Positions 63,416 through 64,000 of a stretch of 64,000 bases of DNA are shown here, piece by piece (the stretch's first letter is position 1; the number at the start of each line of letters is the position of its first letter). The stretch is taken from the NCBI RefSeq assembly GCF_000421405.1, contig NZ_ATWY01000005.1:1-64000 (forward strand), in the 5' to 3' direction. This stretch comes from Butyrivibrio sp. NC2007. Lineage in GTDB: Bacteria > Bacillota > Clostridia > Lachnospirales > Lachnospiraceae. The notes under the pieces were generated by a model. That model did no database searches and was not told where the DNA came from. It saw nothing but the letters and a program-made list of their open reading frames with translations. The position numbers were made by a program, and so were the translations under genes.

Positions 63416-63444
63416 TTGCCTTGGGTACATTTTTCACTTATAAT
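63416..63444 (+). promoter_or_regulatory. Promoter of the GH25 gene
   Basis: TTGCCT, 17 bp, perfect TATAAT, about 36 bp before the ATG. Confidence 0.75.
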
Positions 63445-63480
63445 AAATGTTAAGAAATCTGTAAAAAACGGGGTAGAGGT

Positions 63481-64000
63481 ATGAAAAAAAGTTTGAAGAG
63501 AATCATCGTTTCTGCCGGAATGCTCGTGGGCATGCTGGCACTTTTACTTGTTTGTCCCGGAACAGCCATTAAGACCAAGGCTGTAGGTCCTGAGGTGGCA
63601 GTCGGAATCGACGTCTCCAAGTATCAGGGCGGAATCAACTGGGGCCAGGTAGCTTCTCAGGGCGTAAGGTTTGCCATGATAAGAGTCGGCACAACCAAGA
63701 AGGGCCTTGATGAGCAGTTCATCAACAACATCAACGGTGCAAATGCAGCCGGCGTACGCACAGGTATCTACATTTATTCCTATGCTACAACACCGGAAGC
63801 TGCAGCAGCTGAGGCCAATCAGGTTTTGGCATGGATCGCACCTTATACAGTAACATTCCCCATCGCAATTGATATTGAAGACTCCTGCCAGAAGGGTCTT
63901 AATGCAGCACAGCTTCAGGCTATTGCTGATACTTTCTGCGGAATCATAAATGCAGCCGGCTATGAGCCAATGGTATATGCAAGCAGAAACTGGTTCATGG
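63481..64000 (+). CDS. GH25 lysozyme (muramidase), 3' end outside window
   Basis: An open frame of 173 codons from ATG 63481 runs to the window end without a stop. It has a signal peptide (MKKSLKRIIV, then a hydrophobic stretch to TAIKTKA). A GH25 barrel follows: VGIDVSKYQGGINWGQV holds the first catalytic-site Asp, RFAMIRVGTT is the next strand, and FPIAIDIEDSC holds the DxE pair with the catalytic Glu. It is an exported enzyme cutting the MurNAc-GlcNAc bond of peptidoglycan. GGGG seven bases upstream serves as ribosome binding site. Confidence 0.9.
   Translation, partial: MKKSLKRIIVSAGMLVGMLALLLVCPGTAIKTKAVGPEVAVGIDVSKYQGGINWGQVASQGVRFAMIRVGTTKKGLDEQFINNINGANAAGVRTGIYIYSYATTPEAAAAEANQVLAWIAPYTVTFPIAIDIEDSCQKGLNAAQLQAIADTFCGIINAAGYEPMVYASRNWFM

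Overview
The window looks like a chromosome segment from a xylan-degrading member of the Lachnospiraceae, most like Butyrivibrio or Pseudobutyrivibrio. The reasons are the low-GC Firmicutes-style gene order hprK-glcK-murB-rapZ-whiA-crh, strong AGGAGG-type ribosome binding sites, an F-type ATP synthase with a Na+-type c subunit, and a large glucuronoxylan utilisation locus with LplA/YtcP/YtcQ-like ABC importers. The genus assignment is an inference. No rRNA, tRNA, CRISPR, phage or transposase gene was seen.

Layout. 1-616: gene-free repeat block. 629-1195: one unknown protein. 1359-6319: carbon-control and cell-wall operon (HPr kinase, glucokinase, MurB, RapZ, WhiA and a Crh-like HPr with Glu15 in place of the phosphorylatable His). 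6671-18227: co-directional genes for a very large sensor diguanylate cyclase, a GNAT protein, a Na+/phosphate symporter, a serine hydrolase, a NUDIX hydrolase, a Crp/Fnr regulator with an N-terminal Cys cluster, and an 819-aa adenosine-deaminase-like protein fused to a C-terminal SLOG/Rossmann-like domain. 18440-20325: an unlisted 50-aa protein on the minus strand, then mgtE behind a structured leader with an overlapping 37-codon ORF. 20562-23760: aspS and a convergent GGDEF protein. 23969-31179: complete ATP synthase operon (two small AtpI/AtpZ-like proteins, then a, c, b, delta, alpha, gamma, beta, epsilon).

31270-60708 is the xylan locus. A minus-strand ABC importer and an esterase-GH43 fusion are followed by a GH43 enzyme, an SGNH esterase and a sialate-O-acetylesterase-type enzyme. 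Next come a GH67 and a GH115 alpha-glucuronidase, each divergent from its own AraC regulator. A second ABC importer, a GH3 beta-xylosidase, xylulokinase and a fucose-isomerase-like enzyme complete it. Together they would import aldouronic xylo-oligosaccharides, strip acetyl/acyl, arabinosyl and methylglucuronosyl side groups, cleave to xylose and feed xylulose-5-phosphate. 60850-64000: a D-2-hydroxyacid dehydrogenase, a two-domain PPK2 polyphosphate:AMP phosphotransferase, and a truncated GH25 lysozyme running off the end.

The main unexplained structure is a family of non-coding repeats. A 34-bp GGGGAC unit occurs in tandem at seven places (about 19 copies), and in three cases it contributes the stop codon of the neighbouring gene. 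Two large composite blocks (1-575 and 43611-44505) add a long hairpin and an array of roughly 73-bp-period units ending in TTTTCTA...TAGAAAA. The second block is bounded by perfect 20-bp inverted repeats, so it looks like a discrete, non-coding, possibly mobile element.
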